Below are positions 9,060-16,716 of a stretch of DNA of 43,332 nucleotides, one piece after another. How positions within the stretch are numbered: position 1 is the stretch's first letter; every line of letters begins with the position of its first letter. The notes under the pieces are model-generated. The model did not search any database, was not told the DNA's origin, and was given only the letters and a program-made list of their open reading frames with translations. The stretch is from Paenibacillus sp. GTDB lineage: Bacteria > Bacillota > Bacilli > Paenibacillales > YIM-B00363. The stretch spans positions 1-43,332 of the forward strand of contig NZ_JAPSKE010000040.1 in NCBI RefSeq assembly GCF_031177825.1. The letters run 5' to 3'. Both the position numbers and the translations under genes were made by a program.

Positions 9060-9889
9060 TGGAGAACGCGGAGAAGGATCTGGAGCGGATCGAGATCGAG
9101 CTGCTGCTCCAGGGATTGTATGCCTGGTGCGGCTACGATTATCGAGACTACGCGTATTCCTCCATCCGCCGGCGGATCCGGTATCGCATGCAAGCGGAGA
9201 AAGCGCCGACCGTGACCGCGCTGCTGGACAAGCTGCTGCACGATTCCGAATGCTTGCGGCGGCTCATCGCGGACTTCTCCATCAACGTGACCGAGATGTT
9301 CCGCGATCCGGCGTTCTTCGCCGCGTTCCGGGAGAAGGCCGTGCCCGCGCTGCGGACGTATCCGTCGATCCGGATCTGGCATGCGGGCTGCGCGACGGGC
9401 GAAGAAGTGTACTCGATGGCGATTCTGCTCCAGGAGGAAGGATTGTACGAAAAGTCGACGATCTACGCGACGGACGTGAACGCGAATGCGCTAAAGACGG
9501 CGAAGGCCGGCGTTTTCCCGCTGTCCGATATGAAGAAATTCACCGGCAATTATATCAAGTCCGGGGGGAAGGGAGCCTTCTCCGATTACTATCATGTCAC
9601 GGACAACGGGGTCAAATTCGATTCGCGCCTGACGAAGAACGTAGTGTTCGCGCAGCATAACTTAGTGACCGACGGTTCGTTCAACGAATTCAACGTCATC
9701 TTCTGCAGGAACGTGCTGATTTACTTCAATAAGGCGCTGCAGGAGAAGGTGCATACGCTGTTTTACGAAAGCTTGGGCTTGTTCGGCATCCTCGGCCTCG
9801 GCGACAAGGAGACGGTCGCGTACACGAGGTACGCGGATCGCTACGAGGACGTGCACCGCGGAGAGAAGCTGTACAGGAAAGCGAAGTAA
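9056..9889 (+). CDS. CheR-type protein-glutamate methyltransferase
   Basis: A 277-residue SAM-dependent methyltransferase of the CheR family. The all-helical N-domain (LLLQGLYAWCGYDYRDYA...INVTEMFRDPAFF) is followed by the SAM-binding motif HAGCATGEEVYSMA at about residue 110 and by NVIFCRNVLIYF. The start ATG overlaps the kinase stop, with GGAGGGGGAGG just upstream; a further ATG follows at once. Canonical CheR methylates chemoreceptor glutamates. This copy lies in a kinase/c-di-GMP operon with no CheB, CheA or CheW, so it may modify a dedicated receptor or the kinase's own coiled coil. A chemoreceptor gene lies at 16717, but a link to it is not shown by the sequence. The symbol cheR is withheld because it may not be the main chemotaxis copy. 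Confidence 0.93.
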   Translation: MMENAEKDLERIEIELLLQGLYAWCGYDYRDYAYSSIRRRIRYRMQAEKAPTVTALLDKLLHDSECLRRLIADFSINVTEMFRDPAFFAAFREKAVPALRTYPSIRIWHAGCATGEEVYSMAILLQEEGLYEKSTIYATDVNANALKTAKAGVFPLSDMKKFTGNYIKSGGKGAFSDYYHVTDNGVKFDSRLTKNVVFAQHNLVTDGSFNEFNVIFCRNVLIYFNKALQEKVHTLFYESLGLFGILGLGDKETVAYTRYADRYEDVHRGEKLYRKAK

Positions 9890-9902
9890 AGGTAAGGATT
9901 CG

Positions 9903-9938
9903 AACAGGCCGGCCCCCCAGGGGACCGGCCTGTTTCGT
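9903..9938 (+). terminator. Likely terminator of the riboswitch-led operon
   Basis: AACAGGCCGG...CCGGCCTGTTT forms a stem about 11 bp long with a C/G-rich loop, 13 bases after the methyltransferase stop. The 3' T tract is short and interrupted (TTTCGTT), so it may be inefficient. Confidence 0.65.
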
Positions 9939-9981
9939 TCGACGTCCCCCGCGCGTCGCCCGGAGCCGCCGGATAGGAGCG

Positions 9982-10016
9982 CGCTCTTACTCGCGTCGAG
10001 ACGCGAAATAAGAGCG
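9982..10016. repeat. Long hairpin in the intergenic region before the Spo0E-like gene
   Basis: CGCTCTTA-c-TCGCGTC-ga-GACGCGA-aa-TAAGAGCG is an inverted repeat with 15 paired bases and one small internal loop. There is no T tract on either side, so it is not an obvious terminator. It lies about 85 bp upstream of the next start and could be a leader structure or a repeat element. Confidence 0.7.
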
Positions 10017-10100
10017 GCGGTCGATAGCTGCCTAGCGCGAAGTCGTGCACAATGAAGGACAAGCAAAGCATACTAGAATCGTATGGCGGGAGAGAGAAGG

Positions 10101-10283
10101 ATGACAGTCGCGGACAAGATGGAGCGCCTTCGGGCTACGATGATTCAGGCGCACGGCGCTCTCGGAGCGCTGACCCACCCGGACGTCGTGGCGATCAGCC
10201 AGCAGTTGGACGACGTCGTGATGGAATATTACCGGTACGACCTAGCGAGGAAACGGGCGGCTTCGACTATGGACTACAAATAG
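10101..10283 (+). CDS. Spo0E-like aspartyl-phosphate phosphatase
   Basis: A 60-residue helical protein with the Spo0E-family signature SQQLD (33-37) followed by a Tyr-rich helix (VVMEYYRYD). Known members dephosphorylate Spo0A~P and so delay sporulation; some relatives act on other response regulators. An in-frame ATG at 10083 has no ribosome binding site and lies four bases after a TAGAAT that could be a -10. The ATG at 10101, preceded by GGGAGAGAGAAGG, is therefore preferred. The next gene encodes a c-di-GMP phosphodiesterase 49 bp downstream, probably in one transcript, which suggests a link between motility/biofilm state and sporulation. Confidence 0.8.
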   Translation: MTVADKMERLRATMIQAHGALGALTHPDVVAISQQLDDVVMEYYRYDLARKRAASTMDYK

Positions 10284-10332
10284 TGGTAATGCTGACATAA
10301 TGACGAACGTGATCGGGACGGAGGGAGACGCC

Positions 10333-11910
10333 ATGGATAACGGAAACCTCTCCTCGATCCGCTTATTGGACGCGCTCCGAACCGCCGTGGGCGACGGCCA
10401 GCTTAAGGTCTACTACCAACCGAGGGTCGACATCCGAACGGGCGACGTCGTCGGCGCGGAAGCGCTCCTGCGGTGGAGTCACCCGACGCTCGGTTCGATC
10501 TCGCCGGCGGCGTTCATCCCGATCGCCGAAGAGAGCGGCCTGATCCTGCCGATCGGGGAGTGGACGCTGCGCCAGGCGTGCGCCCAAGCGGCGGCATGGA
10601 GAACGGCCGGCTTCGACCGGCTCGTCGTATCGGTGAACCTGTCGCCCCGGCAATTCGCGCAAGGCGACGTGGTGGATACGGTATGGTCGATCTTACGGGA
10701 GACCGGGCTGCCTCCGCAGCAGCTCGAACTGGAAATTACGGAGAGCATGACGATGGACGTCGAATCCGCGATCGCGATCTTGAACCGGTTGAAGCGGCTC
10801 GGCGTTCGGATCAGCGTGGACGACTTCGGTACGGGATACAGCTCGCTCTCGTACTTGAAGCGATTCCCGCTGCATACGCTGAAGATCGACAAGTCGTTCA
10901 TTCGGGAATGCACGAAGGACGAGAACGACGCTACGATCGTGCGAACGATCATCTCGATGGCCCATAACTTGAACCTGCGGGTGGTGGCGGAAGGGGTAGA
11001 GACGAAGGAGCAGCTCATTTTTCTTCAGCGGCAATTATGCGACGAGGCGCAGGGTTATCTGTTCCAACGTCCGGTTTCCGCGGAGGAGCTCAAAGGAATG
11101 CTGGATTCGATTCCGAACATCGTGAGGGAGCTGGGCGTCGGCGCCGCGTATTCCGAGCGAATGTGGATGCGGGAGCAGCTGCGGCTCGCCCGCAAGGAGC
11201 TGGAAGAGACGCTGCGGCTGCAGCAGGGCTTAACGTTCAAATATAAGAAGGTCGACGGTCGGTTCGTGATTACGTTATGCGGCGGGCAATTGCTGCGACG
11301 CTTCGGCGTCGACGCCGAAGAGGTCGTCGGCAAGCATGTCAGCGAAATCGTCGCTCCCGACGAGGTCGCGCCGCTCAACGAGCAATACCAAAAAGCTTGG
11401 GACGGGGAGGAAGAGGTTACTTACGAGGCGAAGGTTCTGGGCGTGTGGTGTCTCGCCTCGCTAACGCCGATCCGCCGCGGCGGAGTCGTCGTCGAGGTGG
11501 TCGGTTCCGCCATCGACATCACCGAGCGCAAGCGAGCCGAAGAGGAGCTCCATCGGGTCCATAAGCAGTATAAGCTCATTGTGGAAAATGTAACGGACCT
11601 GATCTCGATATCCGACGCGGAAGGAAACTTGGTGTACGTCTCGCCCTCCCATCGGCGCGTCCTCGGTCATTCGCCCGAATCGATGCTCGGCATGGAGGTG
11701 CTCGACATCATCCATCCGGAGGATGTCCCGCGACTGCTCTCGGCTTTCCGGCAGTCGGTCGAGACGAATTCGCCGTATCGGATCGCGCTGCGGTTCCGGC
11801 ATGCGAACGGGAGCTGGGTGGTGGTGGATATTCGGGGCATGCCCGTTACGGACGAACGCGGCAACCTGCAACAGATGGTGACCGTCGCGCGCGACGCGAC
11901 GGATCGATGA
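10333..11910 (+). CDS. c-di-GMP phosphodiesterase, EAL domain with two C-terminal PAS domains
   Basis: A 525-residue cytoplasmic protein. The EAL domain fills residues 8-255 and keeps the expected residues: EAL 43-45, the Asn of SVNLSPRQF, ELEITES, VDDFGTGYSSL, TLKIDKSF, VAEGVET and DEAQGYLF. Active hydrolysis of c-di-GMP to pGpG is therefore expected. Two PAS domains follow (about 300-400 and 415-525), the second ending MVTVARDATDR as in PAS/PAC modules. EAL first with PAS at the end is the reverse of the common order. There is no GGDEF and no membrane segment. The ATG at 10333 has GGAGGGAG six bases upstream and is preferred to the ATG at 10300. Confidence 0.92.
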   Translation: MDNGNLSSIRLLDALRTAVGDGQLKVYYQPRVDIRTGDVVGAEALLRWSHPTLGSISPAAFIPIAEESGLILPIGEWTLRQACAQAAAWRTAGFDRLVVSVNLSPRQFAQGDVVDTVWSILRETGLPPQQLELEITESMTMDVESAIAILNRLKRLGVRISVDDFGTGYSSLSYLKRFPLHTLKIDKSFIRECTKDENDATIVRTIISMAHNLNLRVVAEGVETKEQLIFLQRQLCDEAQGYLFQRPVSAEELKGMLDSIPNIVRELGVGAAYSERMWMREQLRLARKELEETLRLQQGLTFKYKKVDGRFVITLCGGQLLRRFGVDAEEVVGKHVSEIVAPDEVAPLNEQYQKAWDGEEEVTYEAKVLGVWCLASLTPIRRGGVVVEVVGSAIDITERKRAEEELHRVHKQYKLIVENVTDLISISDAEGNLVYVSPSHRRVLGHSPESMLGMEVLDIIHPEDVPRLLSAFRQSVETNSPYRIALRFRHANGSWVVVDIRGMPVTDERGNLQQMVTVARDATDR

Positions 11911-11913
11911 AAG

Positions 11914-11947
11914 AAGGGCTGTCCCGGTCGCGATCGACCGGGACAGC
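11914..11947. terminator. Bidirectional terminator between convergent genes
   Basis: GGGCTGTCCCGGTCG and CGACCGGGACAGCCC form a perfect 15-bp stem with a four-base loop. It lies between the stops of the EAL gene (plus strand) and the dehydrogenase-PilZ gene (minus strand) and can serve both. T tracts are short. Confidence 0.8.
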
Positions 11948-11962
11948 CCGTATTTGCATTCG

Positions 11963-13279
11963 TCAAGATGTCGCTTTGCGCTGTAAATACTCCTCGAGCT
12001 GCAGCCGCACGAACGGCGGCAGGCCGGACAGCATGCAGCCGTACCGGAAGGCGCCGCGATCCGGCACGACGCGGATGATCTTGCCGGTGATCGGCGGCAG
12101 ATCGGCCTCCTGCGGGAAGTGGATGACGACGAACATGTCGACCGCCAGCGGGAACGAGGACCGCACCTGCAGGCCGCTCTCGGACAGGTCGTACAACGTC
12201 GCTTCGATCTGCTGCCCCGAGAAGGAGCCTTCCTGCTCCCACTGGTAGACGGAAATATGGAGCGGGATGTTCAAGGCGACGCGCGGGGCGCGGCGGCGGT
12301 CGTCGCTCTTCCCGTTGGCGGCGGCGGAAGCGGCTTCGGCGGTCGGCGCCGCGGACGCTTCGGAAGCGGCGTCCGCCGGGGCCGAAGCGCCGCGGACGGA
12401 GACGCGAATCCAGTCCTCATAGACGCGCGCGATCGAAGAGAAGTCGAGCTCGCCGAGGCCGCGGGACTCGCCGATCGCGAACAGCTCCTTCGTAGCGGAC
12501 AAGACGGGCGTCGGCACCTGAAGTTCGCCCGCGAACGCGGAGGCGAGCTTCAAGTCCTTAAACATGAGCTTCAGCGAGAATTGATTGCTGAAGTCCCCTG
12601 CGAGCAGCTTGTCCTTCTTCAGCTCGAGGAACCGGCTCGCCGCGCCGCCGCTGCCGACGACGTCAAGGAACTTGGCCGGATCGACGCCGGCCTTGACCGC
12701 CATCGCCAGCCCTTCCGCCACCGCGGCGCCGATGATGCCGGCGATCGCGTTATGCGCGAGCTTCGTCTGGGAACCGGCGCCGGACGGACCCATGTGAACG
12801 ACGGCGCGTCCCATGGCGGACAGCACGTCGCGCACGCCGTCGAGCGCTTCCTCGCGGCCGCCGACCATGAAGAGCAGCGTACCGCTCTCCGCGGCCGGCT
12901 TGCTGCCGGTGACGGGCGCGTCGAGGAAGTCCGCGAGATGCTCTTCCATGTCGGCGGCGAGACGGCGGCTCAGCTCCGGGGACACCGTGCTGCAGTCGAC
13001 GACCGTCATGCCGGCGCGAAGTCCCCCGAACAGGCCGTTGGCGCCGTAGTAGATCGATTCTACGGACGCGTCGTCCCCGAGCATCGTGACGACGATGTCG
13101 GCTTCCCGAGCGACCTCCTTCGGCGAAGCGGCGACCGACGCGGAAGGGCGTCCCGCGGCGAGCGACTCGGCGACGCCGCGCGTGCGATTGTACAATACGA
13201 CCTCGTAGCCCTTGTTCAATAAGTTTAAAGCCATGGGCGAACCCATCGTGCCCAGACCGATAAATCCGATGATCCGCAT
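11963..13279 (-). CDS. Beta-hydroxyacid dehydrogenase fused to a PilZ domain
   Basis: A 438-residue protein with two modules in one continuous frame. Residues 1-295 are an NAD(P)-dependent 3-hydroxyisobutyrate dehydrogenase-type enzyme: Rossmann motif FIGLGTMGSPMA, substrate loop DAPVTGSKPAAESG, catalytic K173 in GSQTKLAHN, then an all-helical C-domain. An Ala/Ser-rich linker (298-322) leads to a PilZ domain (325-438) with the c-di-GMP-binding motifs DDRRRAPR (RxxxR, R329/R333) and DLSESG (364-369). The start is fixed by GGAGGTG seven bases upstream of the ATG. PilZ domains bind c-di-GMP, so allosteric control of the dehydrogenase is the simplest reading. The substrate cannot be told. It is transcribed alone, divergent from pgi. 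Confidence 0.93.
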   Translation of the reverse strand: MRIIGFIGLGTMGSPMALNLLNKGYEVVLYNRTRGVAESLAAGRPSASVAASPKEVAREADIVVTMLGDDASVESIYYGANGLFGGLRAGMTVVDCSTVSPELSRRLAADMEEHLADFLDAPVTGSKPAAESGTLLFMVGGREEALDGVRDVLSAMGRAVVHMGPSGAGSQTKLAHNAIAGIIGAAVAEGLAMAVKAGVDPAKFLDVVGSGGAASRFLELKKDKLLAGDFSNQFSLKLMFKDLKLASAFAGELQVPTPVLSATKELFAIGESRGLGELDFSSIARVYEDWIRVSVRGASAPADAASEASAAPTAEAASAAANGKSDDRRRAPRVALNIPLHISVYQWEQEGSFSGQQIEATLYDLSESGLQVRSSFPLAVDMFVVIHFPQEADLPPITGKIIRVVPDRGAFRYGCMLSGLPPFVRLQLEEYLQRKATS

Positions 13280-13387
13280 GCGAGCACCTCCGACGTTATT
13301 CGCGAAAAAATGATTCTCTCGCTCCATCTTACCACTACTTTCCGACGATTGAACAGATGCGGCTCGTCCGCGCGGCGACCGCTTCGC

Positions 13388-13417
13388 TTGCATTCGTCCG
13401 AATCGTTCAAGTATCCT
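13388..13417 (+). promoter_or_regulatory. Possible sigma-A promoter of pgi
   Basis: TTGCAT, an 18-bp spacer and TATCCT, about 45 bp upstream of the pgi start. The -35 is good and the -10 fair. Confidence 0.45.
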
Positions 13418-13460
13418 ATGTGGAGATATATATCAGATCAGTCTATAAGGAGGATTTCCC

Positions 13461-14819
13461 TTGACATCTCCCGTGAAATACGACTACAAGCCGGCGCTGC
13501 CGTTCGTGCAGCAGCACGAAATCGACTACAGCGCTGCGGCGGTGCGCCTCGCGCACGAGCAGCTCCACGCGAAATCCGGCGCAGGCAGCGATTACCTCGG
13601 CTGGATCGACCTGCCGACGAACTTTAACCGCGACGAATTCTCGCGCATCAAGCAGGCGGCGGAGCGCATCCGCAGCGACTCCGAGGCGCTCGTCGTCATC
13701 GGCATCGGCGGCTCGTACCTCGGCGCGCGCGCCGCGATCGAGATGTTGACGAATCCGTTCGGCGCGCATCTGTCCAAGGAGAAGCGCAATGCGCCGCACA
13801 TTTTCTACGCGGGCAACAACATCTCCTCCACCTACATGGCGCAGCTGCTCGAAGCGCTCGAAGGCAAGGATTTCTCCGTGAACGTCATCTCGAAGTCGGG
13901 CACGACGACCGAGCCGGCCGTCGCGTTCCGCATTTTCAAAGAGGCGCTCGAGACGAAATACGGCAAGGAAGCCGCCCGGAAGCGCATCTACGCGACGACC
14001 GACATGGCGAAGGGCGCGCTGAAGAAGCTGGCCGACGCCGAAGGCTACGAGTCGTTCGTCATTCCGGACGACGTCGGCGGCCGGTATTCGGTGCTGACGG
14101 CGGTCGGCCTGCTCCCGATCGCGGTGGCGGGCGTCGACATCGACGCGATCATGGCGGGCGCGGCCGACGCGCAGGCGCTGTACGCGAACCCGAGCTTAGA
14201 TTCGAACCAAGCGTATCAGTACGCCGCGGTGCGGAACGCGCTCTATAAGAAGGGCAAGGCGATCGAAATTCTCGTCAACTACGAGCCGAGCCTGCACTTC
14301 GTCTCCGAATGGTGGAAGCAGCTGTACGGCGAGAGCGAAGGCAAGGACAACAAGGGCATCTATCCGGCGTCGGTCGACTTCAGCACGGACCTGCATTCCA
14401 TGGGCCAGTTCATCCAGGAGGGCACTCGCAACCTGTTCGAAACCGTCATCCAAGTGGAAAAGGCCGCCATCGAGCTGAACGTCCCGCACGATCCGGAGAA
14501 CGTCGACGGACTGAACTTCCTGTCCGGGCAATCGATCGACTTCGTGAACAAGAAGGCGTTCCAAGGCACGCTGCTCGCGCACACGGACGGCAACGTGCCG
14601 AATACGGTCGTGACGCTCGCGGACACGAAGCCGTATACGTTCGGCCATCTGGTGTATTTCTTCGAGAAAGCCTGCGGCGTCAGCGGGTACCTGCTCGGCG
14701 TCAATCCGTTCGACCAGCCGGGCGTCGAAGCGTACAAGGTCAACATGTTCGCGCTGCTCGGCAAGCCGGGCTTCGAAGCGAAGAAGGCGGAGCTCGAAGC
14801 GAGACTGCGCGGGTTGTAA
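13461..14819 (+). CDS. pgi: Glucose-6-phosphate isomerase
   Basis: Interconverts glucose-6-phosphate and fructose-6-phosphate in the cytoplasm. The product is 452 residues, the usual length of the Bacillus-type enzyme. Phosphosugar-binding motifs VIGIGGSYLGARA and VISKSGTTTEP are intact, with a family-typical C-terminus (VNPFDQPGVEAYKVNMFALLGKPG). The start codon is TTG at 13461, placed seven bases after a strong AAGGAGG, with no better ATG nearby. The gene stands alone between the divergent dehydrogenase-PilZ gene and a downstream hairpin. Confidence 0.97.
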   Translation: MTSPVKYDYKPALPFVQQHEIDYSAAAVRLAHEQLHAKSGAGSDYLGWIDLPTNFNRDEFSRIKQAAERIRSDSEALVVIGIGGSYLGARAAIEMLTNPFGAHLSKEKRNAPHIFYAGNNISSTYMAQLLEALEGKDFSVNVISKSGTTTEPAVAFRIFKEALETKYGKEAARKRIYATTDMAKGALKKLADAEGYESFVIPDDVGGRYSVLTAVGLLPIAVAGVDIDAIMAGAADAQALYANPSLDSNQAYQYAAVRNALYKKGKAIEILVNYEPSLHFVSEWWKQLYGESEGKDNKGIYPASVDFSTDLHSMGQFIQEGTRNLFETVIQVEKAAIELNVPHDPENVDGLNFLSGQSIDFVNKKAFQGTLLAHTDGNVPNTVVTLADTKPYTFGHLVYFFEKACGVSGYLLGVNPFDQPGVEAYKVNMFALLGKPGFEAKKAELEARLRGL

Positions 14820-14837
14820 GAGAAGAGCGGGCGCATA

Positions 14838-14872
14838 GGCTCACTCGGCGGAGACGCCGGGTGGGCCGTTTT
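14838..14872 (+). terminator. Terminator after pgi
   Basis: GGCtCACtCGGCG-gaga-CGCCGgGTGgGCC pairs with G-U wobbles and is followed by GTTTT. Confidence 0.75.
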
Positions 14873-14892
14873 CCGTAAAAGGGGGGATCGGA

Positions 14893-15546
14893 GTGAATTT
14901 GCCGTATTACAAGACCGTACGCGCGTACGGGGAAGCGGAGATCGTCATCAAGCGGTCGCAATTCATCGGCCATGCGAAGCCGGTCGACACCGAGGAGGAG
15001 GCGGTCGCCTTCATCGAGGAGATCAAGTCGCGCCATAAGCAAGCCACGCATAACTGCTCCGCGTATATGGTCGGCGAGCGGGACCAGCACCAGAAGGCGT
15101 CCGACGACGGCGAGCCGAGCGGCACGGCGGGGAAGCCGATTCTCGAGGTGATCAAGCACCAGCAGCTGAAGAACGTCGCCGTCGTCGTGACGCGGTATTT
15201 CGGCGGGATCATGCTCGGGGCCGGCGGGCTCGTGCGGGCATACACGGACGGAGCGGTCGCGGGGCTCGCCGCGGCGGGCGCGGTGTATAAAGTTTTGCAT
15301 ACGCCGGTCACGCTGACGTTCGATTATTCGCTGCTCGGGACGGTCGAATACGAGCTTCGCGGACGCGGCGTCCGGTTCGGAGACATTGAATACACGGACA
15401 AAGTGACAGTTCGATGCTTGCCGAACGCGTCCGAAAGTGCGCGTTTTATCGAATGGATTACTGATTTGACTGCTGGTCAAACACAGATTCAAGTGGATGG
15501 CGCGGAGTATGTGGAGCATAGTCAACTTCCATCGAACTTGCTTTAA
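14893..15546 (+). CDS. YigZ/IMPACT family protein
   Basis: A 217-residue protein of the YigZ/YvyE (UPF0029/IMPACT) family. The conserved core includes KRSQFIGHA, HNCSAYMVG, DDGEPSGTAGKPIL and VVTRYFGGIMLGAGGLVRAY, followed by the C-terminal DUF1949-type fold. The start is a GTG at 14893 behind GGGGGG. Family members are cytosolic, of uncertain function, and have been linked to translation or nucleic-acid binding. The gene lies between pgi and a TetR regulator, and its context gives no further clue. Confidence 0.93.
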   Translation: MNLPYYKTVRAYGEAEIVIKRSQFIGHAKPVDTEEEAVAFIEEIKSRHKQATHNCSAYMVGERDQHQKASDDGEPSGTAGKPILEVIKHQQLKNVAVVVTRYFGGIMLGAGGLVRAYTDGAVAGLAAAGAVYKVLHTPVTLTFDYSLLGTVEYELRGRGVRFGDIEYTDKVTVRCLPNASESARFIEWITDLTAGQTQIQVDGAEYVEHSQLPSNLL

Positions 15547-15566
15547 TGCTTTTATGCAAAAAAGTG

Positions 15567-15601
15567 TTGAAGCATTATACTTCCTTGCGTATAATTATAC
15601 G
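15567..15601 (+). promoter_or_regulatory. Sigma-A promoter with overlapping palindromic operator for the TetR gene
   Basis: TTGAAG (15567-15572), a 17-bp spacer and a consensus TATAAT (15590-15595). A perfect 14-bp palindrome, CGTATAATTATACG (15588-15601), covers the -10, as expected for autorepression by the TetR protein encoded 20 bp downstream. Confidence 0.8.
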
Positions 15602-15620
15602 AAATAGGGGAGGGATAACG

Positions 15621-16268
15621 GTGGCTAGAAGGATCGTTGAGCAAGAACTTAGCCGGGAGCGTATATTGGACGCGGCCCGAGAGCTGTTTGTCAGCGAAGG
15701 ATATCGGTCGGTGTCGATGCGCAAGATCGCGGGGAAGCTCGGCTACAGTCACGGATCGATTTACTATTATTTCCAAGACAAGGCGGAATTGTTTTATGCG
15801 CTCGTCGTGGAAGATTTCAATGCGCTCATCGTGCGGCAGACGTCTTTGTTGTTCCGGCTGCAGCAGCGCGACGTTCAGGCGCTCAAGCAGCTCATGCTGG
15901 AATTCGTGCGATTCGGATTGGACAATCCGCATCATTACGAGATTATGTTCTTGATTCGCGATCCGGAGCTGAAGCGTTATTCCCGCACGGAACAGGCGGA
16001 GAACATGAATTTGTTCGCCTCGATCATTCAGGAATGCTTGAACGACCATCCCGACCGGGAGAAGCTGCAGTTCACGCTGCCGTGGAATTTGTTCATGGCG
16101 TTGCACGGTCTTATTTCGTACGCGATCCAGTTCGAACTGACGTACGACGAGGTGCTCCCGCTCGCGACGCAGCACGTCGACCTGCTTTGCAGCGCATTCG
16201 AGGTAGGAGGGCTGTCCTATGCTAAACCGGGACTGCGTTTCGTCCCCAAGCGTAGAGTCAGCGTTTGA
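15621..16268 (+). CDS. TetR/AcrR family transcriptional regulator
   Basis: A 215-residue one-component regulator. The N-terminal helix-turn-helix is typical (RILDAARELFVSEGYRSVSMRKIAGKLGYSHGSIYYYFQDKAELF), followed by a helical ligand-binding domain. The start is the GTG at 15621 behind GGGGAGGG. A longer frame extends upstream through the promoter and is not used. The 3' end overlaps the next regulator by 50 bp. No transporter or enzyme lies next to it, so its target and ligand are unknown. The palindrome over its own -10 suggests autoregulation. Confidence 0.93.
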   Translation: MARRIVEQELSRERILDAARELFVSEGYRSVSMRKIAGKLGYSHGSIYYYFQDKAELFYALVVEDFNALIVRQTSLLFRLQQRDVQALKQLMLEFVRFGLDNPHHYEIMFLIRDPELKRYSRTEQAENMNLFASIIQECLNDHPDREKLQFTLPWNLFMALHGLISYAIQFELTYDEVLPLATQHVDLLCSAFEVGGLSYAKPGLRFVPKRRVSV

Positions 16269-16566
16269 GCTATTGGGCAAGCGGTGGACGGGGCTCATTC
16301 TGCAGGCGCTGTTGAACGGGCAGCGCCGGTTCAAGGAAGTGGCCGAGAGCGTTCCCGGCGTAAGCGACCGGATGTTGTCCGAGCGGTTCAAGGAGCTTGA
16401 AGAAGCGGGCATCATCCGCCGGATCGTCTACCCGGAGACGCCGGTCCGCATCGAATATACGTTGACGGAACGGGGCGCCGCGCTGCGTCCGGTCATCGAG
16501 CATCTTCGCGAATGGGCGCTCGCCCACGGCGCGGCGGAGGGGACGGCGAAGGCGTCGCCTTGTTGA
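16219..16566 (+). CDS. HxlR/MarR-type regulator, YodB-like
   Basis: A 115-residue winged-helix protein of the HxlR family. It resembles Bacillus YodB, a thiol-based repressor that senses quinones and diamide. The stretch ESAFELLGKRWTGLI, the RRFKEV helix, LSERFKELEEAGII and YTLTERG follow that family closely. A single N-terminal cysteine, C6, lies at the position of the redox-active Cys of YodB, so redox sensing is plausible. The start ATG lies inside the TetR gene behind GGAGG, giving a 50-bp overlap and probable coupling. The usual quinone-detoxifying targets are not adjacent. The resemblance to YodB comes from memory of the family, not from an alignment. Confidence 0.88.
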   Translation: MLNRDCVSSPSVESAFELLGKRWTGLILQALLNGQRRFKEVAESVPGVSDRMLSERFKELEEAGIIRRIVYPETPVRIEYTLTERGAALRPVIEHLREWALAHGAAEGTAKASPC

Positions 16567-16608
16567 AGTCAGGACAATCGAATACGTCCGGGAATCGATC
16601 CCGACCGC

Positions 16609-16642
16609 AAGCGGACCGAAGCCGAGCTTTGTCCGCTTTTTT
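16609..16642 (+). terminator. Terminator after the two regulators
   Basis: AAGCGGAC/GTCCGCTT, an 8-bp perfect stem with a 14-base loop, followed by TTTT and more T-rich sequence. Confidence 0.85.
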
Positions 16643-16716
16643 CGTGCTTTCGTCGCATGTTTCGGTTATATTTAGGTCTAAAGATTTATGACGTTAATCG
16701 AAGAGGCGGAGAACGG

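Noticed and set aside
16678..16703. Sigma-D-like motif (CTAAA...TCGAAG) before the chemoreceptor
   Set aside because: Transcription would start after or within the ribosome binding site, and the -10 is poor.
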